The notes: generated from the letters alone by a model not told the origin. A DNA stretch of 18,971 bases from an uncultured Clostridia bacterium (GCA_934167225.1 CAKPLD010000018.1:1-18971); one strand, 5' to 3'. Positions 8,164-16,152 are shown, counted from the stretch's first letter. Numbers and translations are program-made.

Positions 8164-11100
8164 ATGAATAAAGAAATTTTAGACATAGAAAAATTTAATA
8201 TAATTAGTGATGGGGAAAATTATTATTTCTTTAGAGCATTAAATATGGCAGATAATAGAGACATTGAACAAGGAATAACTATGTCTTCAAATGGAAAAAT
8301 AGAGCAAATTAGAACAGATAGAGAAAGATATGAAGGAAAAACAAAATATACAGAAAATTCAAAATTAACACTTGAGGAAATATATGATCATATAAAAATA
8401 CATTATAGAAAAGATACAAATTGCATATCTTTGGCAAGTAACGCTAACATTACTATAAATTATGGAAGAGGTTCATACAAAGACACATATGTAATGATAA
8501 AAATTCCCAAAAAAGAATTTGGAGAACAAACAGTTGAAGCAGGACAATATATGCTACAAGAATTATATGCTAGAATAGAACAAGCATTAGAAGAACTACC
8601 AGAAGAATTAAAAAGTAAAATATTAGATATATTTTCAAACATAGACAAGGCCAATGAAACAAAGCAATTACAAGAAATAATTACCAAAAGATATACTGCT
8701 AAAAAAGAAGAAGTAAACCCAAGTAAAGCACATCCAAGAAAAAGTATTAAATACAGTTCACCAAAGTCAAGAATTAGTAGTTATCAAGCTCTAAATGAAG
8801 AACAATTATTAGAAGTAAATAAAGTATATGCAAAACTTGCAGTATTAGAAAATAATAATATTTTAAAACATGTAATTCCACATTCTTCGAATACAAAATT
8901 AAGAAATACAATAGGAATTGCATTTTCATCTACAGAAATAATACATTATGGAGAAATAAAACAAAATGAAATAATTGAAGTTCAAAAAGAGGTAATTGAT
9001 TTATTTGCTTTAATACAACAAATAGATGGAATAGATAAAAGTAAAGTAGAAGAAATCAAAAGAGCGTTGTTAGATGCAGTACAAAAAGGTAAAGAAATTC
9101 CACAAATACCAAAAATAGATTTTTTATTAAAAGATAATATATCAATAGAGGAAATGTATGAATTAACAGGTGGAACAGTTGAATATGGAAAAGCAAATTC
9201 TATTGTAAAGAATATGTTTTATTTAAGTAAATCCAGACAAAACGCAATAAAATTATCTGAAATATTAGAACAAGTTTTGGAAAATGATTCAAGATTTGAT
9301 GACATAATAGAATATATAAGAAAAAAAGGATTTAGAATAGAACCTGAAATAGTATCTAGCAAAAGTGGAAATGGAGTTAAATTAAGTGAATCTATTAATT
9401 TAAATTTATCAAAAGATGAACAAATATTAGCAGACGAAATAAAAAAACTATCATCAGAAGAACTTGAAAATATTTTAAAAAATGGTGGATTTTCAGATGT
9501 TCAAGGAATTATAAGCAAAGTATATGGAAATACAAATAAAAAAATAGATAAATCAAGATATTATGCAGAAGCAATAATATCACAATATGATTGGACTCAA
9601 ATAGGAATAGAAGAATTTAAAATTTTCGAAAGAAATGAACTAATCAAAAGATTACAAAATAAGAATTGTATAGACATATATGAAAAATTAATAAAATTAA
9701 AAGTTGAACCAAAACAAATTCCAACAATTCTATTAAACATCGCAATGAGGCAGGGATTTTATGAAGAATATGAGAAAGGTAATTTAGAACAATTATTAAA
9801 CACAAGAAAAGATGTATTACAAAACAATATTAATATAGAATTGGTTGAAAGATTTTTAGGATATTATGACAGTGATATACCAGGAATTGATATATATAAA
9901 AGAAAATATCAAGGAAAAGCATTTGATAATGTAAATAAAATATTTGAAAAACATAAATTTGCACAATTGATTTTGCCTACAGGAGCTGGAAAAAGTTTTG
10001 TTGCTTTAGCAGAAATGCAAAAATATGCTATAGAACATCCAAATGAAAAAATACTTTATTTAGCACCACAAGAAGAAATATTAAATCAAATAAAAAGTTA
10101 TATTATAAAATATATGCATGGAAAACAAGAAACAGTAGGAAAAACAGAAGAAGAAATAATTGCAGAAACATTTCCTAATATAACATTTGAAACATATCCA
10201 GGATTACTTTCTAAAAGAGGACAAGAAGTAATAAAAGAACAGTATGGAATGATAGTATTAGACGAAATACATAGAACAGGAGCAAAAGAATGGGAAAGCA
10301 AAATAGATGAATTATTAAAAAATCAAAATGAAAATGTAAAAATATTAGGACTAACAGCCACACCCCAAAGAGATGTAGATGGAAGAGACATGGCAGAAGA
10401 AACAGCTAAAAAATTAGGATATACTGATGAAGAAATTAAAAAAAGAGAATATTTAGCATATAATTTGTCATTAGAAAATGCAATAAGATTAGGATATGTT
10501 GTAAATCCAAAACTTGTTTATTGTAAATATGATTTGATTTTATCCGGAAAATTGGACAAAATGCGAGCCAAAATCGAAGATACTGAAGATGAATCTAGAA
10601 AAGCAGAAGAATTAAAAAAATATAATGAATTAAGACAAAAAATAAATAGAAAAATAGAGGCCGAAATAGGAGAAGAAGCCAGAAAACAGCTTGAAGAAGA
10701 AGCCAGAAAAAATCTTGATAGTGGAATTGGAAAAGGAGAAATATTAAGACAGAACGTAAAAAAAGGTGGAAAATATATTGTATTTATACCTGTAACAGAC
10801 CAAGGAGAAATTGAAGACGAAGATGGAAAACGAATTGGAACAAAAACAGGAGAAGATAAAATTTTAGAATATCAAGAATATTTAAAAAAAGTTTTTGAAG
10901 GAACAGAAATAGTACCACAATCACATTCATTACTTGGAAGTTATAGTAAAGCTAAAAATAAAGAAGAGTTAGAAGCATTTGAATCAGATAATACAGATGA
11001 TACTAAATTTATGATTGTAATGAATAAAGCAAATGAAGGACTACATATAGAAGGAGTAGATGGAATTGTTTGGTTTAGGGCATTAGATGAAAATTCTAGA

Positions 11101-12135
11101 ATTTTATATTTACAACAAATAGGAAGAGTCATATATGCTCTAGATGAAGATAACCCATTACCAGATGATAAAAGACCAGTAGTAATGGACTTAGCCAATA
11201 ATACTTTAACAGTTAAAATAGAAAAAGAATTTGAAAATAGTGAACCAATAGATGACCTAGAAGCTTTAATAATTATAACAGATTGGATAAATGAACATGA
11301 TGGAATGCTTCCAAATAGAGATAGTTCAAATAAACAAGAACAACATTATTATACAGTATTAAGAAAAATACAAAGTAAATATAGTAAATATTTAGATGGA
11401 TTTGATGAATATCCACAATTAGATGATGAAGAAAAAAATAGAATACAAGAAATTATTAATCTAGCAAGCGAAATCGATTTATGGAACATAGACTTTCCTC
11501 CAATTACAAAAACAAGAGAAAGTAAATATGAATTTAACCCATTTGAAGTTGAGGGGGTATTAAGAGACTATATTGAATTAGATAATGAGATTAATGAGAG
11601 AGAAAAAGAAAGTGCAATGGCAACATTTGTAAAAGTATGTGAAGCATTGAACAAACAAGGGGTAGAGTTGAATGAAATTACATATTCAAGACAAGAAAAT
11701 GGTAAACAAATTTACAAGACATTAGCAGATATAAAAGAAGAATGCCATATAGATATGGATAAAGTAATGGAAGAAGCAGGAGTGACGTTAGATTATCCAT
11801 TTGGAAGAAAAAGAGTATATGCAACGATATTGTTGAAAGAAGCCAGCAAAGGTATGCGTGATGAAGAAACTATAAAATTGTTGGAAAGATTAATGGAATT
11901 AGGAGTAATAAGTCTAAAAAAAGAAAGTGTAATGGAAATATTTGTGAGAGTATGTGAAGCATTAGACAAACAAGGGGTAGAGTTGAATGAAATTACATAT
12001 TCGAGAAAAGAAAAAGGCAAAACAATTTACAGGACATTAGAAGATATAAAAGAAGAATGCCATATAGATATGGATAAAGTAATGGAAGAAACGGGAGTGA
12101 CGTTAGATTATCCAATTGGAAGTCAAAGAATCTAG
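8164..12135 (+). CDS. Large SF2 DEAD/DEAH-type helicase with C-terminal repeats, interrupted by TAG
   Basis: An ATP-driven nucleic-acid translocase of superfamily 2, 1323 residues to the TAG. Motif I LPTGAGKS is at 604-611, motif II DEIH at 700-703, motif III TATP at 731-734, and motif VI QQIGRVI at 984-990, preceded by NKANEGLHIEGV. A charged coiled-coil-like insertion (about 775-870) separates the two RecA lobes. The first ~600 residues are not helicase: residues 1-140 hold a compact domain (FFRAL at 22-26, ISLASN, YGRGS, MIKIPKKEF) with no certain homologue. From about 1147 the chain enters ~105-residue repeats. The TAG at 12133-12135 replaces a TAC tyrosine codon seen in the other copies and lies in the same frame as the 283 codons that follow, so the ancestral protein had about 1608 residues. 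Restriction- or defence-type roles are plausible from the architecture only; no nuclease motif was recognised. Confidence 0.85.
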   Translation: MNKEILDIEKFNIISDGENYYFFRALNMADNRDIEQGITMSSNGKIEQIRTDRERYEGKTKYTENSKLTLEEIYDHIKIHYRKDTNCISLASNANITINYGRGSYKDTYVMIKIPKKEFGEQTVEAGQYMLQELYARIEQALEELPEELKSKILDIFSNIDKANETKQLQEIITKRYTAKKEEVNPSKAHPRKSIKYSSPKSRISSYQALNEEQLLEVNKVYAKLAVLENNNILKHVIPHSSNTKLRNTIGIAFSSTEIIHYGEIKQNEIIEVQKEVIDLFALIQQIDGIDKSKVEEIKRALLDAVQKGKEIPQIPKIDFLLKDNISIEEMYELTGGTVEYGKANSIVKNMFYLSKSRQNAIKLSEILEQVLENDSRFDDIIEYIRKKGFRIEPEIVSSKSGNGVKLSESINLNLSKDEQILADEIKKLSSEELENILKNGGFSDVQGIISKVYGNTNKKIDKSRYYAEAIISQYDWTQIGIEEFKIFERNELIKRLQNKNCIDIYEKLIKLKVEPKQIPTILLNIAMRQGFYEEYEKGNLEQLLNTRKDVLQNNINIELVERFLGYYDSDIPGIDIYKRKYQGKAFDNVNKIFEKHKFAQLILPTGAGKSFVALAEMQKYAIEHPNEKILYLAPQEEILNQIKSYIIKYMHGKQETVGKTEEEIIAETFPNITFETYPGLLSKRGQEVIKEQYGMIVLDEIHRTGAKEWESKIDELLKNQNENVKILGLTATPQRDVDGRDMAEETAKKLGYTDEEIKKREYLAYNLSLENAIRLGYVVNPKLVYCKYDLILSGKLDKMRAKIEDTEDESRKAEELKKYNELRQKINRKIEAEIGEEARKQLEEEARKNLDSGIGKGEILRQNVKKGGKYIVFIPVTDQGEIEDEDGKRIGTKTGEDKILEYQEYLKKVFEGTEIVPQSHSLLGSYSKAKNKEELEAFESDNTDDTKFMIVMNKANEGLHIEGVDGIVWFRALDENSRILYLQQIGRVIYALDEDNPLPDDKRPVVMDLANNTLTVKIEKEFENSEPIDDLEALIIITDWINEHDGMLPNRDSSNKQEQHYYTVLRKIQSKYSKYLDGFDEYPQLDDEEKNRIQEIINLASEIDLWNIDFPPITKTRESKYEFNPFEVEGVLRDYIELDNEINEREKESAMATFVKVCEALNKQGVELNEITYSRQENGKQIYKTLADIKEECHIDMDKVMEEAGVTLDYPFGRKRVYATILLKEASKGMRDEETIKLLERLMELGVISLKKESVMEIFVRVCEALDKQGVELNEITYSRKEKGKTIYRTLEDIKEECHIDMDKVMEETGVTLDYPIGSQRI

Positions 12136-12865
12136 GCAGTGAGTTTGTTGGCAAAATCCAGAAAAGGCACACTTGATATAAGAACTGAAGAATTGTTGAA
12201 AAGATTAATAGAATTAGGTGTAATAAGTATAGAAAAAGAAAGTGCAATGGAAATACTTGTAAGAGTATGTGAAGCACTAGCAAAGCAAAAATTCCCTTTT
12301 GATAAATTTAAATATAGGAAACATGAAAAAGGTAAAATAATTTACAAGACATTAGCAGATATAAAAGAAAAATGCCATATAGATATGGATAAAGTAATGG
12401 AAGAAACGGGAGTGACATTAGATTATCCAATTGGAAGTCAAAAATACTACGCAATAAAATTGGCAAAATACAGCAAAGGCACACTTGATATAAGAACTAA
12501 AGAATCGTTGGAAAGATTAATAGAATTAGGAGTAATAGGTATAGAAAAAGAAAGTGCAATGGAAATACTTGTAAAAGTATGTGAAGCATTAAACAAACAA
12601 GGGGTAAAGTTAAATGAAATTGCATATACGAGACAAGAAAAGGGGGAAAAAATTCACAAGACATTAGCAGATATAAAAGAAAAATGCCATATAGATATGG
12701 ATAAAGTAATGGAAGAAACGGGAGTGACGCTAGATTATCCAATTGGAAGTCAAAAATACTACGCAAAAAGATTGTTGGCAAAAGCCAGCAAAGGCACGCT
12801 TGATGCAAAAACTATAAAATTGTTGGAAAGATTAATAAAATTAGGAGTAATTACAGATAAAAAAA
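11602..12865 (+). repeat. Four tandem coding repeats of 312-315 bp in the helicase tail
   Basis: The repeat-boundary Glu codon (xKES) falls at 11608, 11923, 12238 and 12550, giving periods of 315, 315 and 312 bases. Each unit runs KES(A/V)MEI-F/LV-VCEAL-KQ, then KTLADIKE-CHIDMDKVMEE, then GVTLDYP-G, and ends SKGTLD-x-KLLERLIELGVI. DNA identity between units is high in the HIDMDKVMEE block, so the array is young or kept alike by gene conversion. Unit 3 differs most in the segment after VCEAL (AKQKFPFDKFKY). The closing 'G-x-L...LLERLIELGV' resembles helicase-associated (HA) repeats, which suggests nucleic-acid binding; this is inference. Confidence 0.85.
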
Positions 12866-12990
12866 ATAATTTAGAACAATTTAGAAAAAAGCGAGATGAT
12901 GCTAGAGAAAAAAATAAGAAAGTAAAGGAACTGGAAGAACAAACAGAAAAACAACTAAATAAAAGAGGGAAAGATCATGAAGAACAATAA
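12139..12990 (+). pseudogene. C-terminal continuation of the helicase after the TAG
   Basis: This 283-codon stretch stays in the helicase frame right after the stop at 12133-12135. It holds the end of repeat 2, repeats 3 and 4, and a highly charged tail (NNLEQFRKKRDDAREKNKK...). A GTG at 12139 could start it, but no ribosome binding site precedes it (AAGAATCTAGGCA), so separate translation is doubtful; readthrough or a dead tail is more likely. The stop aligns with TAC TAC GCA in units 3 and 4, changed here to ATC TAG GCA. The stretch is otherwise undamaged, so the stop is recent, tolerated or an assembly error. Its last 14 bases overlap the next gene. Confidence 0.7.
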
Positions 12991-13336
12991 ATTGATAATT
13001 TATAAAAAGAGCCTTTTTGAAAAAATAAGAGATCTTTTTAAGAAAATATTTTCAAAGAAAGAAGTATTGCAAAATGAAGACAGTATAATAAATAAAGATT
13101 ATAAAAATAACAGTTTTATTCACAATATTCAAATTAAGCAAAATAAAGAAGAATTAAGATTGTTGCAATTAAGAAAACAATATGAAAATGGAGAAATAGA
13201 TGAAGAAGACATGTCAAATGAAGATATTGATAAGCTATGTAAAATGTATAAAAAAGAAACTGACGAATTAAATGCAGATACCGAAAGAAGAAAAAAACAT
13301 ATTGCACAAATGTTAAATGAACTTAAGAATTCTTAA
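12977..13336 (+). CDS. Small charged, coiled-coil-like hypothetical protein
   Basis: Not recognised. It encodes 119 residues: a basic, amphipathic N-terminus (SLFEKIRDLFKKIFSKKE at 12-29), a middle segment rich in N and Q, and a helical acidic part (LRLLQLRKQYENGEIDEEDM, then KMYKKETDELNADTERRKKHI). No signal peptide is present; the N-terminal helix could touch membrane or nucleic acid. The ATG overlaps the end of the helicase frame by 14 bases and has AGAGGGAAAG before it, so the two are cotranscribed and probably coupled, making this the natural partner of the helicase. After the stop, a second frame (13327-13467, IENELVKIYFDAKVYKDEKDALTYM) looks like a lost C-terminal extension that a one-base insertion would restore. 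Confidence 0.7.
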   Translation: MKNNKLIIYKKSLFEKIRDLFKKIFSKKEVLQNEDSIINKDYKNNSFIHNIQIKQNKEELRLLQLRKQYENGEIDEEDMSNEDIDKLCKMYKKETDELNADTERRKKHIAQMLNELKNS

Positions 13337-13467
13337 TTGAAAATGAATTGGTGAAGATATATTTCGATGCTAAAGTTTATAAGGACGAGAAAGATGCACT
13401 AACATATATGTTAAAATATATGCTAATTTATATACAGTTTCGTGTAGTTTTGTGGAAGTCTATTTAG
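13327..13467 (+). pseudogene. Possible frameshifted C-terminal extension of the helicase partner
   Basis: This frame is open from 13327 to the TAG at 13465 and reads IENELVKIYFDAKVYKDEKDALTYM and onward, helical and protein-like. It overlaps the last codons of the preceding gene in the frame reached by a -1 shift (a one-base deletion near AACTTAAGAATT). There is no start codon with a ribosome binding site. It could also be chance. Confidence 0.3.
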
Positions 13468-13500
13468 ACCTAATAAGGACATTTTTATAACAAAAATAAA

Positions 13501-13529
13501 AATAGCAAAACTCTGAAAGTTTTGCTATT
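13501..13529 (-). terminator. Rho-independent terminator of the Doc operon
   Basis: AATAGCAAAACT (13501-13512) pairs perfectly with AGTTTTGCTATT (13518-13529) around CTGAA. On the - strand the stem is followed by TTTTTATTTTTG, a good U-tract, so it stops transcription coming left from the toxin operon, 118 bases past its last stop. On the + strand the following bases (ACTCGC) are poor for termination. Confidence 0.8.
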
Positions 13530-13557
13530 ACTCGCTTTTAGCATTAAGCTAATATTA

Positions 13558-13568
13558 TGGTCGAGGCG
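13558..13568. other. tRNA-3'-end-like attachment core, copy 1
   Basis: TGGTCGAGGCG here and TGGTCGAGGTG at 17248 differ at one base. Both lie just to the right of a strong hairpin. The reverse complement, ending in CCTCGACCA, looks like the acceptor end of a tRNA gene, the usual target of tyrosine integrases. This copy is followed by CGACC, so it also forms a small 5-bp hairpin. No complete tRNA is present. Confidence 0.4.
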
Positions 13569-13629
13569 ACCTTGGTTTATTCTTGAAATTTGTTTATTTT
13601 GTAGTGTTGCAGGTATTTTGTAATGTAGT

Positions 13630-13641
13630 TTGAATGCAGTT
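13630..13641. repeat. TTGAATGCAGTT arm-like motif, copy 2
   Basis: Identical to 5544-5555 and preceded directly by a partial copy (TAATGTAGTT at 13621-13630). It lies between the possible att core at 13558 and the toxin gene. Short direct repeats beside an attachment core are what an arm-binding tyrosine integrase such as Tn916 Int would use. Function here is inferred. Confidence 0.4.
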
Positions 13642-13646
13642 GGATT

Positions 13647-14105
13647 TTATATACTTGCATAAAGAATATCTTTTGTATTTATTGCATTATAATATTTTAA
13701 TTTTAAGTTTTCATCTGTGTCAAATGTTCTATTTAAAATAGCAGTTAATATTTCCTTTAACAGTTCTTTAGAAATGTGTCCTGCTGCAACATGAATACTT
13801 ATGTTTTCTGACTCTTTCATAAAATCATTTATAAACATAAAATATCCATTTAATAATAGAAAATCCATAGATAAAACTATTGCCATTCTTTTATTACCAT
13901 TTTCAAAACAATGAAACTGGCAAACAGCAAAGAATAAATGAGTAAGTTTATCTATAAAAGTTGGATAATAATCATCATTTTGAATATGTTCATAGATACT
14001 ATTAATTTGTCCGATATTCCAAATAATTTCAGAAGAATCTTCACTTACTATCATTGTATTTTTATAAATTTCTGGTACTTGATCTATTGATGGATATATA
14101 TACAT
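13647..14105 (-). CDS. Doc-type Fic-fold toxin (death-on-curing family)
   Basis: Doc proteins are Fic-fold kinases that inactivate elongation factor Tu by phosphorylation and serve as toxins of type II toxin-antitoxin loci on phages and plasmids. The motif HCFENGNKR at 65-73 matches the Doc variant HxFx(N/D)(A/G)NKR, in which K replaces the G of canonical Fic loops. The 152-residue length is slightly above Doc (126). The ATG comes one base after the upstream gene's stop, with GGAGG in that gene's tail, so the two are translationally coupled. No Phd-like antitoxin lies beside it; the partner gene is a 342-residue DNA-binding protein. A terminator follows at 13501-13529. Confidence 0.85.
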   Translation of the reverse strand: MYIYPSIDQVPEIYKNTMIVSEDSSEIIWNIGQINSIYEHIQNDDYYPTFIDKLTHLFFAVCQFHCFENGNKRMAIVLSMDFLLLNGYFMFINDFMKESENISIHVAAGHISKELLKEILTAILNRTFDTDENLKLKYYNAINTKDILYASI

Positions 14106-14106
14106 T

Positions 14107-15135
14107 TTATTCCTCCATATCCTTAAGTCGTTTTAATACTTCTTTATTTTCTTCTAATCTTTCTAATAATTCTTTACTTTTTTCTCCTAAAAATCGCTCA
14201 TAGTCTTCAGTAGATACGGGAGTGATATAATCCTGAAGTTTTATATGTAATGCATCTCTAAATTCATAATCTCTACTAGCCATTTTATTTCTAGCTTTTT
14301 TTATAAAGGGTTTCAATGCTTTTTGATTTGCAAAGTCTTCAAATATTCTATTTAATTCAATAAATGAAATTCTTGAACCTTTCACTTTAAAACTTTTCTC
14401 AATTTCCTCAGCTAGTCCTATTTCAAATGAGGAGATTATATCAAGAACTTCTGAATACATAGTATCTCTTATCTTATCTTTTTCGGATAATTTTAATATT
14501 TCTCTATACTCATCTGCTTTTTCTCTAAAAATACTTGTATATATTTTATTTGTATATATACCATATTTTGATTTTCCACCCTCAACATAATTCTTTAGAG
14601 CATTCGTGAACTCTTTTCTACACAAATCTGAATTAAACCACGAATCTAAGAAATCTTCATCCCTTTGGTTTATATATTTTGTAGTTCCCCCAACCTTTTT
14701 ATTTAAAGTATCTATCGTTATGTCTAAAATGATTTGTCTAACAGATTTTGCATTTTCACTATCTGTTAATAACATTGCTAAATTCAAAAAAGATTTAAAA
14801 TCAAAAATTCCTAAAACCGATGTTCTTTTAGGGATGGTACCGACATCGATGTCGGTACCATGGTTATTATATAATTCGATAAAATCTTTAAGTCTTTGCC
14901 CTCTTAAAATTTCATATCCGTTTTCAATTAATTCATTATTGTATTTTTCAATATATCTTTCTACAGTTCTAATATCTATTTCAAAAAAAGAAGCTACTTC
15001 TTCTTTTAATAATCGTAATTTTCCTTCAAATTCTATATGATTAAAATCAAATGATTTTTGAATTTCGTTCATTGCAAATTCATTATTTAAAATATTTTGT
15101 CTGCTAATTTTTGATTCAATTAATTCTGTTTTCAT
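14107..15135 (-). CDS. DNA-binding partner protein of the Doc toxin (RhuM-like)
   Basis: A 342-residue protein of the type often encoded directly before Fic/Doc genes on mobile DNA, loosely RhuM/COG3943-like. An HTH-like segment EEVASFFEIDIRTVERYIEKY lies at 45-65, followed by GYEILRGQRLKDF. A conserved middle block (TSVLGIFDFKSFLNLAMLLTDSENAKSVRQIILDI, then TKYINQRDEDF) and a helical C-terminus (RNKMASRDYEFRDALH, FLGEKSKELLERL) complete it. It is the second gene of the repressor-partner-toxin operon, 24 bases after the repressor, with AAGGAGA before ATG. It probably represses the operon and may neutralise the toxin; neither is shown by sequence. Codons 92-101 (GTDIDVGT region) are spelled by a perfect 28-bp palindrome far richer in GC than the gene around it. 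Confidence 0.75.
   Translation of the reverse strand: MKTELIESKISRQNILNNEFAMNEIQKSFDFNHIEFEGKLRLLKEEVASFFEIDIRTVERYIEKYNNELIENGYEILRGQRLKDFIELYNNHGTDIDVGTIPKRTSVLGIFDFKSFLNLAMLLTDSENAKSVRQIILDITIDTLNKKVGGTTKYINQRDEDFLDSWFNSDLCRKEFTNALKNYVEGGKSKYGIYTNKIYTSIFREKADEYREILKLSEKDKIRDTMYSEVLDIISSFEIGLAEEIEKSFKVKGSRISFIELNRIFEDFANQKALKPFIKKARNKMASRDYEFRDALHIKLQDYITPVSTEDYERFLGEKSKELLERLEENKEVLKRLKDMEE
14834..14861. repeat. Perfect 28-bp palindrome inside the DNA-binding protein gene
   Basis: The half ATGGTACCGACATC (14834-14847) is followed directly by its reverse complement with no spacer. It is 50% GC within a gene of about 27% GC. It could be an autoregulatory operator in the coding sequence, a binding site for another protein, or an mRNA hairpin (12-bp stem, 4-base loop) between partner and toxin translation. 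Confidence 0.9.
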
Positions 15136-15159
15136 AATTTTTTCTCCTTAAAATGATAT

Positions 15160-15909
15160 CTATAATCTACTCATTATATCAATATATTCACCAGCAGTTA
15201 GCACTGTTTTTGGCAAATGTAATTGTGTATAATAAGAATCATTATTTTTTTGATATATTGCATCAATAATTTTGCAATTTTCATCGTTATCAATAGTCAT
15301 TGCTAGTCCTAGTACGTTATATTCTTTTGATAATTTTGTGGTGTATAATGCTATTCTCTCTGTCGCATTAATTGGTAATTCTTCATCATCAAAAGAATCT
15401 ATTTCCACTATTATTATTCCTTTTTCTATATTTTTAACTTTCATCATAATTTGTGGCTTTGGAAATTTACTATTTTCTAAGTCATTAAATAAATTGTCAA
15501 TTTCTTCAATAGAAATAATCGCATTTGATTTAGATTCTCCATAACTTGTTTTTCCAACACCTGAGCAAAGTTCATTTACAGCAATAATGATGGCATTTTC
15601 ATTTTTATATTCTTTTTTTAAGTTTTTAATTTTTTTCTTAAAGAAATCATATTTCTTTTTAATTAAAGAAATATCTAATGACTCTTTATCAGCTTCATCA
15701 ACAAAGACATCTGGTGTTCTACCTAATAAATAATCGATTGACACATTAAAAATTGTTGATAATTTTTTTAGTGCTTCAATATTTGGTTCTCTCATATCTA
15801 ATTCATATTTTGATATTGCAGCGGGTTCTACTCCCAATTTAGTAGCAATATCTTTTTGAGTAAATCCATTTTTTTCTCTTAAATACTTTATTCTTTTTCC
15901 GTTTGTCAT
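15160..15909 (-). CDS. XRE-family phage/ICE-type repressor
   Basis: The N-terminal 63 residues form a canonical HTH_3 domain: GFTQKDIATKLGVEPAAISK at 15-34 gives the two recognition helices, and IDYLLGRTPD ends it. Residues 75-110 are lysine-rich and coiled-coil-like. The C-terminal ~140 residues (MMKVKNIEKGIIIVEIDSFD, NATERIALYTTKLSKEYNVLGLA) match no family I recognise; no LexA-type Ser/Lys self-cleavage site is evident, so induction by RecA cleavage is not supported. It is transcribed from TTGACT-17-TAAAAT (complement of 15963-15968 and 15940-15945), with an operator half-site in the spacer, so it should repress itself. AAGGAGC precedes ATG. It heads the repressor-partner-Doc operon. A truncated relative of this gene's start lies at 6385-6515. 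Confidence 0.88.
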   Translation of the reverse strand: MTNGKRIKYLREKNGFTQKDIATKLGVEPAAISKYELDMREPNIEALKKLSTIFNVSIDYLLGRTPDVFVDEADKESLDISLIKKKYDFFKKKIKNLKKEYKNENAIIIAVNELCSGVGKTSYGESKSNAIISIEEIDNLFNDLENSKFPKPQIMMKVKNIEKGIIIVEIDSFDDEELPINATERIALYTTKLSKEYNVLGLAMTIDNDENCKIIDAIYQKNNDSYYTQLHLPKTVLTAGEYIDIMSRL

Positions 15910-15939
15910 AGTTTTTGCTCCTTCTTAATTTATGTATAA

Positions 15940-15968
15940 ATTTTATCATATCCATTTTGGAAAGTCAA
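15940..15968 (-). promoter_or_regulatory. Repressor promoter with overlapping operator
   Basis: On the - strand TTGACT and TAAAAT are 17 bases apart. The spacer contains TCCAAAATGGATAT, matching the operators at 16045, 16070 and 16160. Binding there would block the promoter, giving negative autoregulation. Confidence 0.7.
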
Positions 15969-16036
15969 TAACTGTTGATAATTAAATATTTTTTATAAAA
16001 AAGTTTTAGAAAGTTTAAAAAATTTTGAAAAAGGTA

Positions 16037-16086
16037 TTGACATTATATCCATTTCGGATTATTATATAAATATCCAAAACGGATAT
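16037..16086 (+). promoter_or_regulatory. Rightward early promoter with two operators
   Basis: TTGACA at 16037-16042 and TATTAT at 16060-16065 are 17 bases apart. Operator 1, ATATCC-ATTTC-GGATTA (16045-16061), fills the spacer, and operator 2, ATATCC-AAAAC-GGATAT (16070-16086, a perfect 6-bp palindrome), covers the start site. This is a lambda-like switch facing the repressor gene. AAAGGAGG at 16098-16105 follows with only a tiny frame behind it. Confidence 0.75.
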
Positions 16087-16152
16087 AGATAAATTTGAAA
16101 GGAGGAATGCAATTAAAAATGAAAATATAAATATAAGATTTATTTTTTTACT

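Noticed and set aside
12133..12135. TAG as evidence of a recoded genetic code
   Set aside because: Other genes end in ordinary TAA or TGA stops, only one in-frame TAG is seen, and no suppressor tRNA is visible in the window.
11602..12865. Regular ~315-bp repeats considered as a CRISPR or DNA repeat array
   Set aside because: Period is a multiple of three, the units are coding in one frame and diverge mostly at protein-neutral or variable positions; no 20-40 bp repeat/spacer pattern exists.
13540..13580. A complete tRNA gene around TGGTCGAGGCG
   Set aside because: Only the acceptor-end-like bases are there; no T-loop, anticodon or D-arm could be folded on either strand, nor at 17248.
15600..15680. 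Lysine-rich region of the repressor as a second gene boundary or frameshift
   Set aside because: The frame is continuous and the stretch reads as a plausible linker helix between the HTH and C-terminal domains.
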